Shown here: piece after piece, positions 1 to 11,637 of the stretch
Position numbering within the stretch: position 1 is the stretch's first letter
Layout of the letters: each line of letters opens with the position of its first letter
Source of the DNA: Argyresthia goedartella
Lineage: Eukaryota > Arthropoda > Insecta > Lepidoptera > Argyresthiidae
Reading direction: 5' to 3'
Assembly: GCA_949825045.1 (NCBI GenBank)
Contig: OX463836.1
Location: 17,088,329 to 17,152,328 of the forward strand
Length of the DNA stretch: 64,000 nt
Position numbers and translations under genes: made by a program
The notes under the pieces: model-generated
Told to the model about the DNA's origin: nothing
Seen by the model: only the letters and a program-made list of their open reading frames with translations
The model's database searches: none

Positions 1-258
1 ACAGACTGAAACTGACTGATTATAATTTCAACAAAAATGGACTCTAATAACAATTATCAAAACGAATAAAGATATCGGACAGCGTGACGATAAAAATGGT
101 GAGGTGTTGAGTCTATGACGACGGCTGAGCAAGTCCGCGAGACAAGATGGCGGGCTTCTTTATAGATGAGCCGCCGCGACGTGATGCGATGACTGTCGAG
201 CTTAGCCGAACGGTTCCGGCGCCACCCGAAGTGGCTTGTCCGGTGATGCTTGCTTACA
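1..258 (-). repeat. LTR (3' LTR in element orientation), partial
   Basis: Direct repeat of 4246-4503 with a constant offset of 4245 and only about three visible substitutions. The boundary at 258 is where similarity stops, at TTACA followed by unrelated sequence. Confidence 0.7.
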
Positions 259-889
259 CGGCCTCTCCTGACACCCTGGCGTCCTCGACAGGACTGTCAG
301 GCAGATCAGGCGTTGAACAGGGCCCAGATGCTGGTCCAGGCTGACCTGGTGCAGAGGAGGGACCCGGTTGATCAAAGTCTTGAACTCCGCTTGGATCAAC
401 TTCTTCATCAGTCGGATCTGAAATCACACATATGTACGCAACGTTACAAATTACAATGGTTGCGAGCAGTTTTACCTGTGTAAGTTTGTTAAGGTTTTGT
501 TTAGTTGCCCATAGCCAGACAATAAATGAACTGAAAATAGATAAGTTAAAGCAAATTCATTTATGATTTTATTCAAATCACAAACCAATAGCCCCAGATA
601 GAATAAACAGACCAACATTCATGCACCACAACACCAATGACAGAGGACAGAAGGCTCTCAGTTCAGTCTCCGGCATAGGCATTGAGATCGCTAACTCCAG
701 CTCGTAGAAGGTGAAGCGCTGTCTTACGGCTCATGGGGCACAAGCACAGCAGTGGCGCTCGGCAGGAAAGCGATGCTGGCTCCGGTGTCTCGTCAGCTGG
801 ACGGGAAGGGCCAGCGACTGGTTCTTCTTGTCAATGAGCAGATGCCGTGGTGTCTTCCATCGGATCGTCATCAGCGTGCGTCGGCCGTG

Positions 890-1075
890 GCAGCTGCTGG
901 GGCGCTCGCGGCTGCTGGAGCGTGCGCGGCTGGGCTCGCGGCTGCTGGAGCGCCCGCTGCTGCTAGGACGCGCGCGGCATCTGGAGCGCCCGCGGCTGCT
1001 GGGGCGCGCGGTGCTGCTAGGGCGCGCGCGGCTACTGGAGCGCGCGCGCTGCTGCTAAGGCCCGCGCGGTTGCGC
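890..1075. repeat. GC-rich minisatellite
   Basis: Degenerate direct repeats of roughly 15-27 bp around a GCGGCTGCTGGAGCGC core fill this stretch. It is far richer in GC than its surroundings. The Ala/Arg/Leu-rich open frames across it come from the repeat composition and are not taken as genes. Confidence 0.75.
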
Positions 1076-1263
1076 TCGCGCTCTCCCGCCAACGGGCGCC
1101 GGCCGTGGCGGCTGCTGGAGCTTCAGGTGGTGAAGATGAGCCATCCTGAAGTTCATCTTTAATGTCATCTGAAATCACAGTCGACATCAGAACCTATTAT
1201 GCGAGCATAGCCCTGTCACTCAGCTTCTTTCAACTCTTTCATAGTCTCACTCTACTCACACAC

Positions 1264-1389
1264 CATTTAAAAATAGCACTTTTCAGACATCAGCAAAACA
1301 CTCCTTTCCTTTATGGCAATCATCACCATTTAAAAATACCACTCTTCAGACATTGGCAAACACTTCTTTCCTTTATGTCATTCATAACA
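1264..1389. repeat. Tandem duplication, 63-bp unit
   Basis: Two diverged copies of a 63-bp unit beginning CATTTAAAAATA lie head to tail. No coding content is seen. Confidence 0.6.
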
Positions 1390-1514
1390 CTCCTACGTGA
1401 TACGTGGTAACCAGAAGTAGCGTAGCGTGCGAAGTGGCGCCCGAAGTGAGGCTCAGGCTGTAGACCGTCGCAACCCGTTGGAGCTCGACTCGATCAACGT
1501 GAACAGAAGGCGTC

Positions 1515-2012
1515 CCAACTGTCACCCCCGGTAACCGATACAGTGTGGGACTTACAACTACTAAGTTTGCCATAAACACTGTTCAGTACCGACGGATACG
1601 GGTGCACTTAATGCAACGACCGCACCGGTCCGGTAGGTAGCGCAATCCCATACCGCAAAATAAACAAAACAGCACTTATGGGTAGAGGCATGACGTTGAG
1701 CATACCCAGAAGATGCATACCACGGGAAGACCCAGCATATTAAAAATCACCCAAGGTATCACCAACTGTCACCCCGGTAACCGACACAGTGTGGGAGGTA
1801 CAACTACTAAGTTTGCCATAAACACTGTTCAGTACCGACGAATATGGGTGCACTCGATGCAACGACCACACCGGCCCAGTAGGTAGCGCAATCCCATACC
1901 GCAAAATAAACAAAACAACACTTAGAGGTAGAGGCATTAAGTTGAGCATACCCAGAAGGTGCTTACCACGGGAAGGCCCAGCATGATAAAAATCACCTTA
2001 GGTATCACCAAC
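1515..2012. repeat. Tandem duplication, 247-bp unit
   Basis: Two units with a 247-bp offset, each containing the GGTAACCGA core and the AACTACTAAGTTTGCC stretch, are followed by a short third fragment (GGTATCACCAACC near 2001). This looks like a non-coding satellite-like segment inside the deleted retroelement. The rest of 259-2464 shows no gene I can support. Confidence 0.75.
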
Positions 2013-2307
2013 CGCCGTCTAGATATTTTGATACACATTGCACAGTGATCACCACATATTGTCATATAGGTAGTCAGTAAGTCTGTAGTCACACATAAGT
2101 AAGAGAATAAGTCTACGCAAGGGATAATTAATAAGATAGGTTAAGGGGGTTTGCAATTATGTACTTTCCTATTACAGTGACAAAGTACCATGTGGATCAA
2201 AAATCTATGGGCTCTCACATTCGAAGAAAGCGGCACACGTCTCGGGACACCACTCTCCTCGCCAACACTGCATAACTTAAGCACATATTTGAGTGCTAAT
2301 GTTATAC

Positions 2308-2382
2308 TAAACCAGGCCCACAGCCTCCAGGCCCCACGGCCTCCAGGTACTCAGTCTCCAGGCCCACGGCCTCCAGGCATCT
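2308..2382. repeat. Short tandem repeats (GGCCCACGGCCTCCA-like)
   Basis: Four to five imperfect copies of a 14-18 bp motif with the core GGCCTCCAGG lie between 2308 and 2382. Confidence 0.55.
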
Positions 2383-2464
2383 AGCAGAGGCCCAATTTTC
2401 CCCTTGTTATAGCCCCCGTGACAAAAGTCATGCCAGATTAGTATTTGCAGATGGTAGCATCGTC

Positions 2465-2842
2465 TCATACAGCCGGGAACACCCGCTGCCCAGTCATAGC
2501 ATCCTCTATCTGCCATGGCTCGCCAACGCCCTCGAAGAAAGCTGCACAGGCGTCCGGCATCCACTCGCCACGCCACAGCACCATGAGCTGCGCTGCTGCT
2601 TGGGTCTATTTGCCGTAGGAACCCGCCAGCAGTTCACTCTCGTAGCGTTGGTGAGGCAGCCAGCCCTGCACGGTTTCGTAAGGAGCGGCCATGCAGGGGT
2701 CCAGCTTGCCAGCACTCTGCGAATTTTTAGAGACAAAACCAAAGTCACCATTAGAAAACGTCTTAGGTTCCTTACGACCTTCATTAGCATTCTGTCGCCG
2801 CTGATTGGCAACGAGCAACTCTGTTGCACGCTGTCGACTCAA
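2465..2842 (-). pseudogene. Ty3/gypsy pol C-terminus (after the integrase core), degraded
   Basis: The minus-strand frame reads as a region that follows the integrase core in many arthropod Ty3/gypsy elements: a basic start, a GDFGFVSKNSQSAGKLDP motif, an APYE motif, then LLAGSYGK. After a nonsense codon it continues as MVLWRGEW and PDACAAFFE. This matches the linker and C-terminal tail in which the polymerase polyprotein contacts the target. The catalytic DDE core is absent upstream, so the fragment is inactive. I recognise it from motif order only; a profile search would be needed to name the clade. Confidence 0.55.
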
Positions 2843-3149
2843 TGTAGTCAGTTACAATAGTGAAGCCTACACCCACAACATAGGGCCTCTAATGCTGCAG
2901 AGCTCGCAGCGTACTTTATTTCCACACCTTGTAATAACTTACTGTAGCAGGAAACTCCACCGTATCTTCACGCGAAACCTGCTATTCCGGTCTCTAATTG
3001 AAATTAATTCTTTTCCGAGTGAGTGCAGCAATGCATTCGGTTTTCTGAACAAAATCACAACTTTATCATGGCTCGGCCGTACCTGACCCTCGCTAATAGT
3101 CATGCCTGCCAAAACATTCAATATCCTTCGCTAGGAAGGGACATTATTA

Positions 3150-4135
3150 TTAGAACCTCTGTCTATTGAAGTACTCGAACCTCCCCATGTATTCTTTCTA
3201 GATTGCTTATTACAGGAAGCTTGCCTGTGTCCTGACTGTCCCACAACACATGAAAATCATCATCTTGAAAACTTGCGCTTTCTACAAAACACGACGGGTT
3301 TGCCTTTCGTGGGGATCATACTTTGTGACGTACTAGTACGAACGGTAGACGGAATATTTTTATGCACCCTAGGCTTGACATAGATTGAGCAAAAATCTAC
3401 TAGGTTACTTGGATGTAGTTGCGTCTGTGGCTGCCGTTCTAATGTGTGGGTCAGTAACAGCGCACACCGCTATCGCCGAAATCAATTCCTCTCCCCGGAC
3501 AGTCGGGCATAGTGGTTTGATCTTTATTGAAACTACTCCACGTACCATGTTAATTATCCACTCATAAAACTACGTAAGGGCATCTCCTTTAATGCAGTTA
3601 CCTATCCATTCGTATTCACTGCAATTGCGAACTGCGATCTACCTTCTCACACAAATCTTCAATGGTATGAAAATTATAGATGTAAAAAATTATGGTTAGA
3701 TCTCATCGTAGATACCAATCGACAGAATCGTATCCACAAATTGTTCTGCCATCGAACTATTTTTGTCAGCATAAATACCTCGCTAGTATTCACGTTTGTA
3801 AGAATACTTTCCGACACAGACTCGAGGCCCGCAGACTCGAGGCACGTGTCATGTATCGAGCTGGCTCAGGCGCATGGCGCCAAGCTGGCGGCGGCGGCGG
3901 TGATCTCGCGCCAACATTGTTTGCGGGGCAGACGCCGACGATGAGTAGAATTGAGCCACAGGCCCAACTGTTTTGCGGTCTAACGCACAGAGGCGAGCCA
4001 AGATCGCAGACATTTCCTGTCGCAACCGGCCTTCGGGAGTACGCTCCTCGTATCTTTTTCACTTTTCACATTAAAAGGTCGTTCACGTGAACGACTACTT
4101 TCACGGCGGCTACGACGTTGTTCACAATCCGACAT
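3150..4135 (-). pseudogene. Probable gag remnant of the gypsy-like relic
   Basis: A minus-strand ATG at 4135 opens an Arg/Ser-rich N-terminus (MSDCEQRRSRRESS) that soon shifts frame. Stretches read in different frames toward 3150 look like a gag with many stops. No intact zinc knuckle or protease motif can be shown. The position, between the putative 5' LTR and the pol remnant, is what supports the call; the similarity itself is weak. Confidence 0.35.
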
Positions 4136-4245
4136 CTTTCACTCGTACAATTTAAAATGTATGTAGGCGTGTGAGATAGAATCACAGGAATCCTATCCCA
4201 CTTCTGATTTTAGGAACCAGAGGCCGAGATGATTTTTAAAAAGAA

Positions 4246-4503
4246 ACACACTGAAATTGACTGATTATAATTTCAACAAAAATGGACTCTAATAACAATT
4301 ATCAAAACGAATAAAGATATCGGACAGCGTGACGATAAAAATGGTGAGGTGTTGAGTCTATGACGATGGCTGAGCAAGTCCGCGAGACAAGATGGCGGGC
4401 TTCTTTATAGATGAGCCGCCGCGACGTGATGCGATGACTGTCGAGCTTAGCCGAACGGTTCCGGCGCCACCCGAAGTGGCTTGTCCGGTGATGCTTGCTT
4501 ACA
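4246..4503 (-). repeat. LTR (5' LTR in element orientation)
   Basis: Pairs with 1-258. Its outer edge at 4503 is the junction to unrelated DNA starting ATAGGATATC. The inner edge may extend to about 4230, which the truncated partner cannot confirm. Confidence 0.65.
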
Positions 4504-4771
4504 ATAGGATATCTGATTACTTAGAGGACAGATGTCCATGGGAATAGATTGTTTGAGTAACAGGCTGTTTCGATATATAATTAGCATTCATTTTGTAATT
4601 TGACAATATTTTATTTAAAAAAGGAAACGCAAAAGATGCGACGACTGTGGAGTTTCTTCGGTGAGCTCTTCTCCACAGATTCTGCCATTGTGTTAGTGAA
4701 CTCACCCAAAAAAATGTAATGACGGATCTAAGTGATGTAACAACATCATTTTGATTTGATTTGATTTGAAA
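4504..4771. other. Unassigned AT-rich insert with a TTTGA-type tail
   Basis: This segment separates the gypsy relic from the Academ-like gene, where unit C has uninterrupted coding sequence. It ends in a (TTTGA)n-like microsatellite immediately before AAACACTG, the shared sequence. Such tails are common at 3' ends of non-LTR retrotransposons, so a 5'-truncated LINE is possible. No coding motif supports it. Confidence 0.35.
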
Positions 4772-7494
4772 CACTGTCTACACGATTTTGTGCCAAACGT
4801 TGGAGCAACGCATAATAAAAGAAAAATAATGCTTGTTTTTTAACACTGTGAAGAAAGAGTATGACGAGTTACTAATAGAAGAAACGAAATCGCTATATCA
4901 CATTCTATCAAGACCACATCTCTCCGATCGTCACTTGGAAAACAAACTGATGGAAACTTTCCATCGCAGGATTAAGATTATTTATGCCGAAAAGAAAAAA
5001 AATCTTGCTCCGTTTGACGTCGACATTGTAACCTACCAGGATTTATTCAAAAGTATGTCGATGAAAGAAAATATTCGCTCCATTGCAAAAGAAATAAGAG
5101 AGGAAATTGTGAACTACACCACGACAAAATTACCCCATGACCTTTCTGCAGAAGATTTACTGAAAGGAGAATGCAATTCCGTACCAGAGCTCACGATTTT
5201 TTCTCTCGGACAAGATCTGATGTACGCTACGTGCAGTCGCAGAGTTTTAACATCGAAACACGTTTCATGGGGTTGGCAGTGAAGAGCATGTGCAACAGCA
5301 AAAAAAATTGTCGAGTTACTATCCAAGTTTGGGCATTGCTGCTCTTATACGACACTCGAAATATTGGAGACTGAATTGACATATTCAACGATAAATTCGA
5401 CATACGCATGTCCGGAGGATATTGCACGCCGCCCTGATTTGAATACTGGAGTCGCGTTTGATAACTTTGATCGCTTTGTTGACACACTCGATGGTAAAGA
5501 CACACTGCACGACACGGTGGGGATCATTTTTCAAGATATCATTCCTAATGAAGAGGCAATCATATCACCAGCTGTTTTCCGTGAAGACAATTCCGCTGAG
5601 TTCTGTACGCAGGAGGAAAAGACGCAGGACGTTCGAAGAGGTCATATTTGAGTTACGACCATTTACAAAAAAAAATAAGATTTCTTGATGTTTCACAACT
5701 TAATTACCACCTGATAATTTGACGAAATCAATCCAACTGGATACTGCGTGGATGCTGTTACTCAAGCTCAACGTTGACGATGTTCCCATGTGGGTCGGCT
5801 ATCAAAGAATGATTACGATTGACATTTCACCAGTCCAGAAAGTCTCGTATCTCCCACTGACTGATTTCCAGAGTTTTCAATCTCCAACTAATCATTCGAC
5901 AGTATTGAAAACTCTGGAAATCAGTCAAGAAATTGCAGCTGAATGCGAAGCCAAATTCAAATCACGTAAATCCTTGGTCCATTCAATCCTTGATCGCAAA
6001 CATTCGACGATTTCAAAATCGGTGATAGATTATCTCGCTGAGTTCATGCAACACAAAGGTGTCTATCCGCAACTCGACCACGCCGAAACTCAACAGTTGA
6101 TCCAATGGTACGAAGAATATACAGCAGAATCTCTTCAAGGTAAACACGGAAAAACGTGCCAATTTTACGCGATGTACAGCGATTTTGTCAATCTCTATCA
6201 CTTCTTCGTTCGCAGTGTTAGAACAGGAGATTTGAATTTGATCATTTACGCTCTTGGAAGAATCGTAATTTTATTCTTTCATTATAATCAACAAAACTAT
6301 AGTCGATGGCTGAGATACTACATAAATCAACTGCTGCACGTCGATCCAAACACATCCAGGCCTCCGATCTGAATTGGCTCGGGGATCTTTTGGGATTCGA
6401 AGGACTCCGAAAGCTTTCTCTCGAATTCCGGTTGACCTAACGCTGCCTAATTTATTGCTGAATGCAATGACAACTCTGAGAGATTTCACGCAAGAATACC
6501 AAAAAATGCAGTACTGACTTTCGCGAGCATGAAGAAGAAGAAAATTCAGATCGGCCGAAAAGTACTTGAAGTTCGTCTCCAGCGTGACTTATTTGGCCGA
6601 TTGTTGTCTTTATCTTTGGACGTGCAAATTGATCTTGAAAAGATGCTCCGTTTTCCAATAACGCCAATTCCACTGTCTTTGTGTCACATAGATGGTTCTG
6701 TAAACAAAACAGTTAAATCGGTGCTGGTGAAAGTGTTGGAACACCAAAGTGAAGACATGGAACAACCGCCCTCTAACGTGGACATGGTAATCATCGATGG
6801 CTTCTTCTTGTTAAATACCATGACAGACATGCCTAGAACGATTGGAGATGTATCAAAAAAACTCTTGGCAGTTTAAGTACAAAAACAAAGGAAATGAAAT
6901 TGCCATAGTTTTTGATCGGTACTTTACACCTTCCACTAAAGACTATGAGCATACTCTCCGCAACAGTATGAATGACGATAAGGACTATCACATCAGCGGT
7001 CCTCAGCAAATCCGCTTTGTAGACTTTGCGAAGGACTTGAAAAATATAAAGTTCAAAGAAGCTCTAGTCAAGTTTTTCATTGATCATTGGAATAGTCAAG
7101 AGATGGCCGTTATTATTCGCAACAAAACAATCTATTTGAACCACGACTTGTGCTACGTCTTCAAAGTCGTCGATCGAATAGTGCAGAGAACAATCGATGA
7201 TAAGCTCTCATGCTCAAGTCACGAAGAAGCCGACACGAAGACAGTTTTCCTTGCCTGTCAATTGCCACAAGGTTCTACAACAATCATTCGAGCATCAGAC
7301 ACAGATATTCTGGTCATTATGTTGGCCAATGTGGAGCATTTGAACGAATCGGTTAGAGTGTGGATGGATCTCGGAGTCGGTAATGCACGTCGCAATATAG
7401 ATGTTTCGGCACTGTCAGTTTAGCTAGGCTCAATGCTTTCACGCGCACTGCCTGCTTTCCACGCTTTAACAGGATGCGATATTAAGCCAGCATT
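4772..7494 (+). pseudogene. Academ-like transposase (zinc-finger/XPG nuclease protein), unit A, middle part
   Basis: This is the middle of a long transposon-encoded protein. Recognisable blocks appear in shifting frames: FDNFDRFVDTLDGK (about 5455-5500), PMWVGYQ (about 5785), IVFDRYFTPSTKDYE (about 6907-6950) and SSHEEADTK (about 7210-7240), then a cysteine-aspartate block at ALTGCD. The HEEADTK and ASDTDILVIML motifs are the acidic core of the XPG/FEN1-like (PIN-fold) nuclease that I associate with Academ transposases. The reading frame is broken by an in-frame TAA at 4827-4829 (shared with unit C), several frameshifts and a deletion near 5968 that removes about 280 bp present in unit C. It is interrupted at 7494 by the viral glycoprotein insertion and resumes at 9587. 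Confidence 0.65.
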
Positions 7495-9586
7495 ACAGTT
7501 TGGCATACAGACGTCTTGAAGTTTGTTTAATTGTTTATTCTTAAACCCGGAACTCAACAACTGCCAATGGGAGCTATTGTTCACCTCTTGATTTTAGCAT
7601 GGGGCTTGGCTGGGACTCTGGCCTGTCCCATTGAGACCTTTTCAAAAGGAGTCATGAGTAGTGTTGGGTCCACTAGATCCTGCTCTTTTAGGTTGAATGG
7701 TGAGGAGAACACCATTGGAACCGAGGACATGGTTAAGCGGAGGTTCTATGGGTATGCTTTGATGAACTGCCCAGACTGCACACTTGGGATGGTGAGTGTC
7801 TTCAATGGCTGCGATGACTGCATTTGGTGCGTGCACAATGAGGGAGTTAGCCATTGTAAGTCTTGGGCTCTGCTAATACTCATTTCAGCTGCACTCACCC
7901 TGGTATCAAGCATGATGGTCGTTATTATTCTAATGAAGTATGATTCTTGCAAGAGATTGGATAACTGGGCACAATCCAAGGCGGTTGAACTGAGGGATGC
8001 GAGGGTCAAGAGAGCAAGGAGGACAGCTATGAGGCTAAAAAGATTCATAGATGAAGAATCTGTGTCAGCAAACCCCTCTGTTCTGTCCGCATCCATGTCT
8101 GAAGAAGACAGGATTGACAGTGATTCTGATTCCCCAGTCCTTGCTGCCACCCCTCATATGGGGAACCGCCCTAAGCCAGAACACAGGCAGAAAGGATCTT
8201 TCAGCAAAGTTTCTGCAGCAGTGGGACTTGCTGCCTTAATGAGTGCTGGCTTGACTAAGGCTTGTGATGTCACATCCTACGTTTCTTCAAACAATCAGAT
8301 CTACTCTGACGAGAGTTATTCCACTAAATACTCTGGCCTATACCACATAAGTGCTAGCCAGACTTTGTGCTTAAGGTATGATAATGGAAAAACTGACAAG
8401 GTGATCATATAGAAAACACAGACTGTTGATGTGTACTCCCCAATGTATAGGACATCCAAATAGAGCTTAGAAGTCTTGAACGCACCTTGGAGATGCTATT
8501 CAGCGGGGGAATGTGGTTATGATATGTGTCTGGAGGGCTCTGTGTATAAGGATTGGGAAGGGGAACTTGCAGAACCAGGGTCAATCACTGGGTACGGTTG
8601 CAAACAAGGCAATGACTATTGTAAGTTTTGCTCATACTATGGTCAGTGCAAGTGGTATAAGTACACCCTCAAACCTCTTGGGTCACTGTTCACCGTTCAC
8701 AAAAAGGTGAAGAGCGACTGGATGATAAAGGCAACTTATGGTCTGTTCATGCTAATCCACTGGGAGATCTCTCTTCAAGCATGATTGGAGACTTGCAGAT
8801 GGGGCTGCTTGATTCAGAACAAATCGCATTCCAGGTGAATGAGATATCATGCTGGTCCAATAACTGCAAGGTGTCGTGTAAGGCCCCTGAATCAGGCTGG
8901 TCTAGAGGTTTGAAGCAGTATCGCAATTATTCAGTGGAGGTTGAATCCATGGGGAGAGATAGGGTTGTCAAAAAACCAGAATACATGACTTTCGGAATGT
9001 TTGTCACCACCAAGAAGCAAGCCCTATTACCGCACAATGCTCATTTGAAGTGATCATGTCTTATGGGTGTCTAGCTTGCAGCAAGAAGACTTATGTGGTT
9101 ATACAAGCAGTTGACATAAAGTCAATGGGCCTGGTTGAAGTGAGCAGCAATTGTTCAATAGATAGCAAGAGGCTAGCATGTCAAGAAAGTCCCCAGTTGA
9201 TCTTGGTGGATTATCATGACTCCACATGTGCTTTAAATATTGTTAGAACTAATCAGAGCCTGTATTTCAATCTGGACTATATATTTGAAGGAGCTATACT
9301 TGGTGTCAGTGACGTTATATCTGTCAACAAATACACAAGTAATTCAGACATGGCTCTTCAATTTATCACAAGTGACACTTTCATTAAGTCACTGGGTAAT
9401 ATGATGAGCACCACTTTCCTTCTTGGAATCAGTTTACTTTCCATCAGGTCACTCCTCAAATTCCTTGCCATGAGACAAGGATTCAAGGAGGCCAGGGATG
9501 TAAAAGACATGAGTTAGTCTGTTCCAAGCTGGAGGTCTTTAGTCATAATTGTATATATCCATTAGGTTAAGATTAGGTTAAGCATT
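7495..9586 (+). mobile_element. Endogenous viral element (bunyavirus-type M-segment gene), unit A
   Basis: The Academ frame is cut between the codons for ...KPAL and YKRGKK. The insert starts ACAGTTTGGC after AGCATT (7489-7494) and ends in AGCATT (9581-9586), a probable 6-bp target duplication. It holds one gene, the glycoprotein, with short flanks and no poly(A), reverse transcriptase or transposase of its own. The same insertion point is seen in units B and C at the right junction, and in C at both, so the insertion predates the amplification. Confidence 0.75.
7567..9517 (+). pseudogene. Phenuivirus-like Gn/Gc glycoprotein precursor, unit A copy, broken
   Basis: The gene encodes a class II fusion glycoprotein precursor of the Phlebovirus_G2 type. 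In order there is a signal peptide (about residues 1-19), a short Cys-rich Gn-like stub with CPDC and CDDCIWC, a transmembrane helix (about 99-123), a charged cytoplasmic part, a second hydrophobic signal (about 214-232), and Gc from about residue 233 with many cysteines and a C-terminal membrane anchor. The ATG at 7567 is chosen because it directly precedes the signal peptide. This copy has nonsense codons at 8410 and 8461, a deletion of about 160 bp at 8740 that removes part of Gc, and a 10-bp deletion near 9028. Unit C gives the same order with other lesions. The family call rests on domain order and cysteine spacing. Confidence 0.75.
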
Positions 9587-10262
9587 GTATAAACGAGGCA
9601 AAAAGAGACCTTTTGATATTTTGAGAAAATCTGAGATATTTCAAAAAGCGCTCGCTGATGTAGGGCCCGATCGTTGTGATATCCAAACAATTTTCCCCAC
9701 GCTTCAATCTTTTATATGTCACATGTACGGACTGAAGAAACTCGCTGATGTCAACGAAGCTCGATTCGACATTTTTAATAAAACATACAAGGTGCACGAC
9801 ACATCGAAGCCGTTCTCGTTGGACGTACGCAACTACGACGCTTGCAATTTACCCCCATGGCAGTCAGAGCTATACCAACATTGCCTTAGAACTCGGTACA
9901 TCGCCAATTTGTGGAGGAATGCTTAAAAATCCGACATCACTGACCTTGCACCAACCGATCATGGGTGGAATGAAAATAATAATAAATTCGAGTTCACGTG
10001 GTTTATCGGGAATCAATTGCCCGATGCGTATGAAAATGTTGTTGTATCGCCGGATATTCTGGGCAACGAGAATGACACTGAGGACAGCAATGACGAGACG
10101 CTTGATTCAGGTATTTTTTGTACTTCTATAATATACTCTCAACAAAATTACTGAATAGAAATAATTGTTACGCATGTTACAGGCACTCCGCAGGAATGAA
10201 TTGTGGATGATGAGCCACAATATGAAAGTTCCAGTGAAGAAGAAGAAGATGAATTGTATTGA
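9587..10262 (+). pseudogene. Academ-like transposase C-terminal part, unit A
   Basis: The Academ frame resumes with a basic KRGKKRPF motif, then a CHMYGLKK block and LPPWQSELYQHC, as in the C-terminal region of this transposon protein family. An in-frame TAA at 9924-9926 (identical in units B and C) is followed in the same frame by DHGWNE and an acidic stretch. A GT-AG intron (about 10111-10182) separates a last exon encoding an acidic tail (ESSSEEEEDELY) ending at TGA 10260-10262. The intron acceptor differs slightly from units B and C (GTTACAG rather than GTTGCAG). Confidence 0.65.
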
Positions 10263-11001
10263 GCAAAAATGTAAAGGTCAGACATAACAATACATACCAT
10301 TATAATACAAATTTTATATCATTTCATTTTTTTATACAATAAATAATACAATTCGTACTACATTTCATCTACATTTACGTTGGTTGTATCTATCGCTTTA
10401 TTGTCATTCTTAAATTCCCCGTTTTATCAAGGAGAAAGAAAGGAAAAAAAAGAAACCAAAAAACCTTTTTCGGTCAGATTAAGAGAACCCACCAACATTT
10501 TTGTCAGATTAAGAAAATATGCTATCAGGATACCGAGATAAACCTCCCCCCTATGAATGAATGAGTCTGACGCGCTCGAGTATTTCAAAAAAACTTTTTT
10601 TTTTGCATTTTCATAAATTCATCGTAACTTATAGTCACGCCGAAATCGTCAGTTTTTTTAAAGGGAGCTTCCTTGGGGCCTTCTTAACACCCCTTCCAAA
10701 AATCTGACGCGCTCGAGTAAATATTTTTTTTTTGCATTTTTGACTACTTTATATGCCTACCCCCACCACGCAAACCGGCAGATTAGTATACCGTTGTTAT
10801 CAGTTGGGGCATACGTAGTATGAATATCTGACGCGCTCGAGAATGCCAAGTAACTGTTTTTTTTTAACCTTTTTGAAAAACCGTACACGCCAAACCCACC
10901 GCTAAAATGGTTTTTACCATACGAGGTTTTCTTTTCGAAATTATTTTCTTTCGATTTTGATAGGTCTCGACGGCGCCGTTGAATTACGCCATTTAGCTAC
11001 C
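10263..11001. repeat. Academ-like right subterminal region, unit A
   Basis: No gene is seen. The region carries three direct copies of TCTGACGCGCTCGAG at 10566-10580, 10703-10717 and 10827-10841, spaced 137 and 124 bp, each followed by AT-rich T-tracts. The inverse of the motif occurs near the left end of the element (for example 13979-13991). GTCAGATTAAG-like repeats lie at about 10477 and 10503. Repeated motifs inverted between the two ends are typical transposase-binding sites. Confidence 0.65.
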
Positions 11002-11019
11002 TCGCCTCCCTAACTACAA
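11002..11019. repeat. Academ-like right terminal inverted repeat plus target duplication, unit A
   Basis: TCGCCTCCCTAACTA (11002-11016) is the exact reverse complement of the left end at 13798, 35805 and 58548. It is followed by CAA (11017-11019), which also precedes each left end. Removing the element and one CAA restores an open pogo frame (R-N-L-D). Confidence 0.85.
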
Positions 11020-11637
11020 TTTAGATGTGATAAACATGTCACGAGACAATGGAGTTTCCGTAGTTTGCCTTTCGCCGCATTCAACCAATAAGATGCAACC
11101 ATTAGATGTGAGTTTCATGTTCCCATTAAAAACCTATTACGCTCAAAAAATTGTAAATTGGCTAGACAACCATCCTGGTCGTGCTGTCACACATTTCCAA
11201 GTTGGCAGTATTTTGGGCAAGGCTTATTTGAGAGCAGCATTGCCTTCCACAGCTATCAATGGCTTTCGAAAGACTGGAATACTGCCATATGATGATAACA
11301 TCTTTACTGATGCTGATTTTAATGATAATCAGGACACCCCACCACCAGAACAGCCTTCTCCAGCAGCAATGCCATCCAATGTAGCTTCAGTGCAACAGCC
11401 AGAGCAAAATTAATTCATATTGCCTGCTGTGATACATCCTGTTACACAGGTAATCCCAAGTGTATCGCCTAGAGCATGGTCGGCAGTTTTAGTCACTGGT
11501 TCTCCACATAAAAATAAAATCATAGAAGCTGAGGAAAAAAATAAAGAAAAAAACGAGAAAATAGCTCGGAAGAGGACAAAGGGCGTTGGAGAGGAGGCAA
11601 ATAATAATAAGAAAGCTTGTGGGGACCAAAAATAAAA
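11020..11637 (+). pseudogene. pogo/Tigger-like transposase C-terminal part, unit A
   Basis: This is the second half of a DDE_1 transposase, starting right after the Academ right end. CLSPHSTNKMQPLD is the conserved segment carrying the third catalytic Asp of pogo/Tigger enzymes; the chain then continues through RAALPSTAINGFRKTGI and a Pro/Gln-rich part. A TAA at 11411-11413, shared with units B and C, is followed in the same frame by VIPSVSP and a Lys/Glu-rich tail typical of the family, ending at 11635. The N-terminal half that belongs to it lies at the other end of the inserted element (13200-13797 marks the corresponding half of the next unit). Confidence 0.8.

Larger units (their letters stand above)
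1..4503 (-). mobile_element. Ty3/gypsy-like LTR retroelement relic, internally deleted
   Basis: Positions 1-258 and 4246-4503 are near-identical direct repeats ending at the same TTACA, which I read as two LTRs of one element; the left one runs off the window. Read on the minus strand the LTR starts TGTAAGC. Next to the right LTR, on the minus strand, is a TGGTTCCTAAAATCAG stretch that could be a primer-binding site. Minus-strand remnants of gag (about 3150-4135) and of the pol C-terminus (about 2465-2842) lie in the expected order, with protease, reverse transcriptase, RNase H and most of integrase missing. The element adjoins the left broken edge of unit A. Its target duplication cannot be checked because the left flank is outside the window. 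Confidence 0.6.

Noticed and set aside
752..1162. Ala/Arg-rich open frame of 136 codons.
   Set aside because: It is a by-product of the GC-rich minisatellite; similar open frames exist in several phases and on both strands.
7746..8150. Minus-strand 134-codon frame opposite the glycoprotein gene (also 47159-47563).
   Set aside because: It mirrors the conserved plus-strand viral coding sequence and has no domain or start context of its own.
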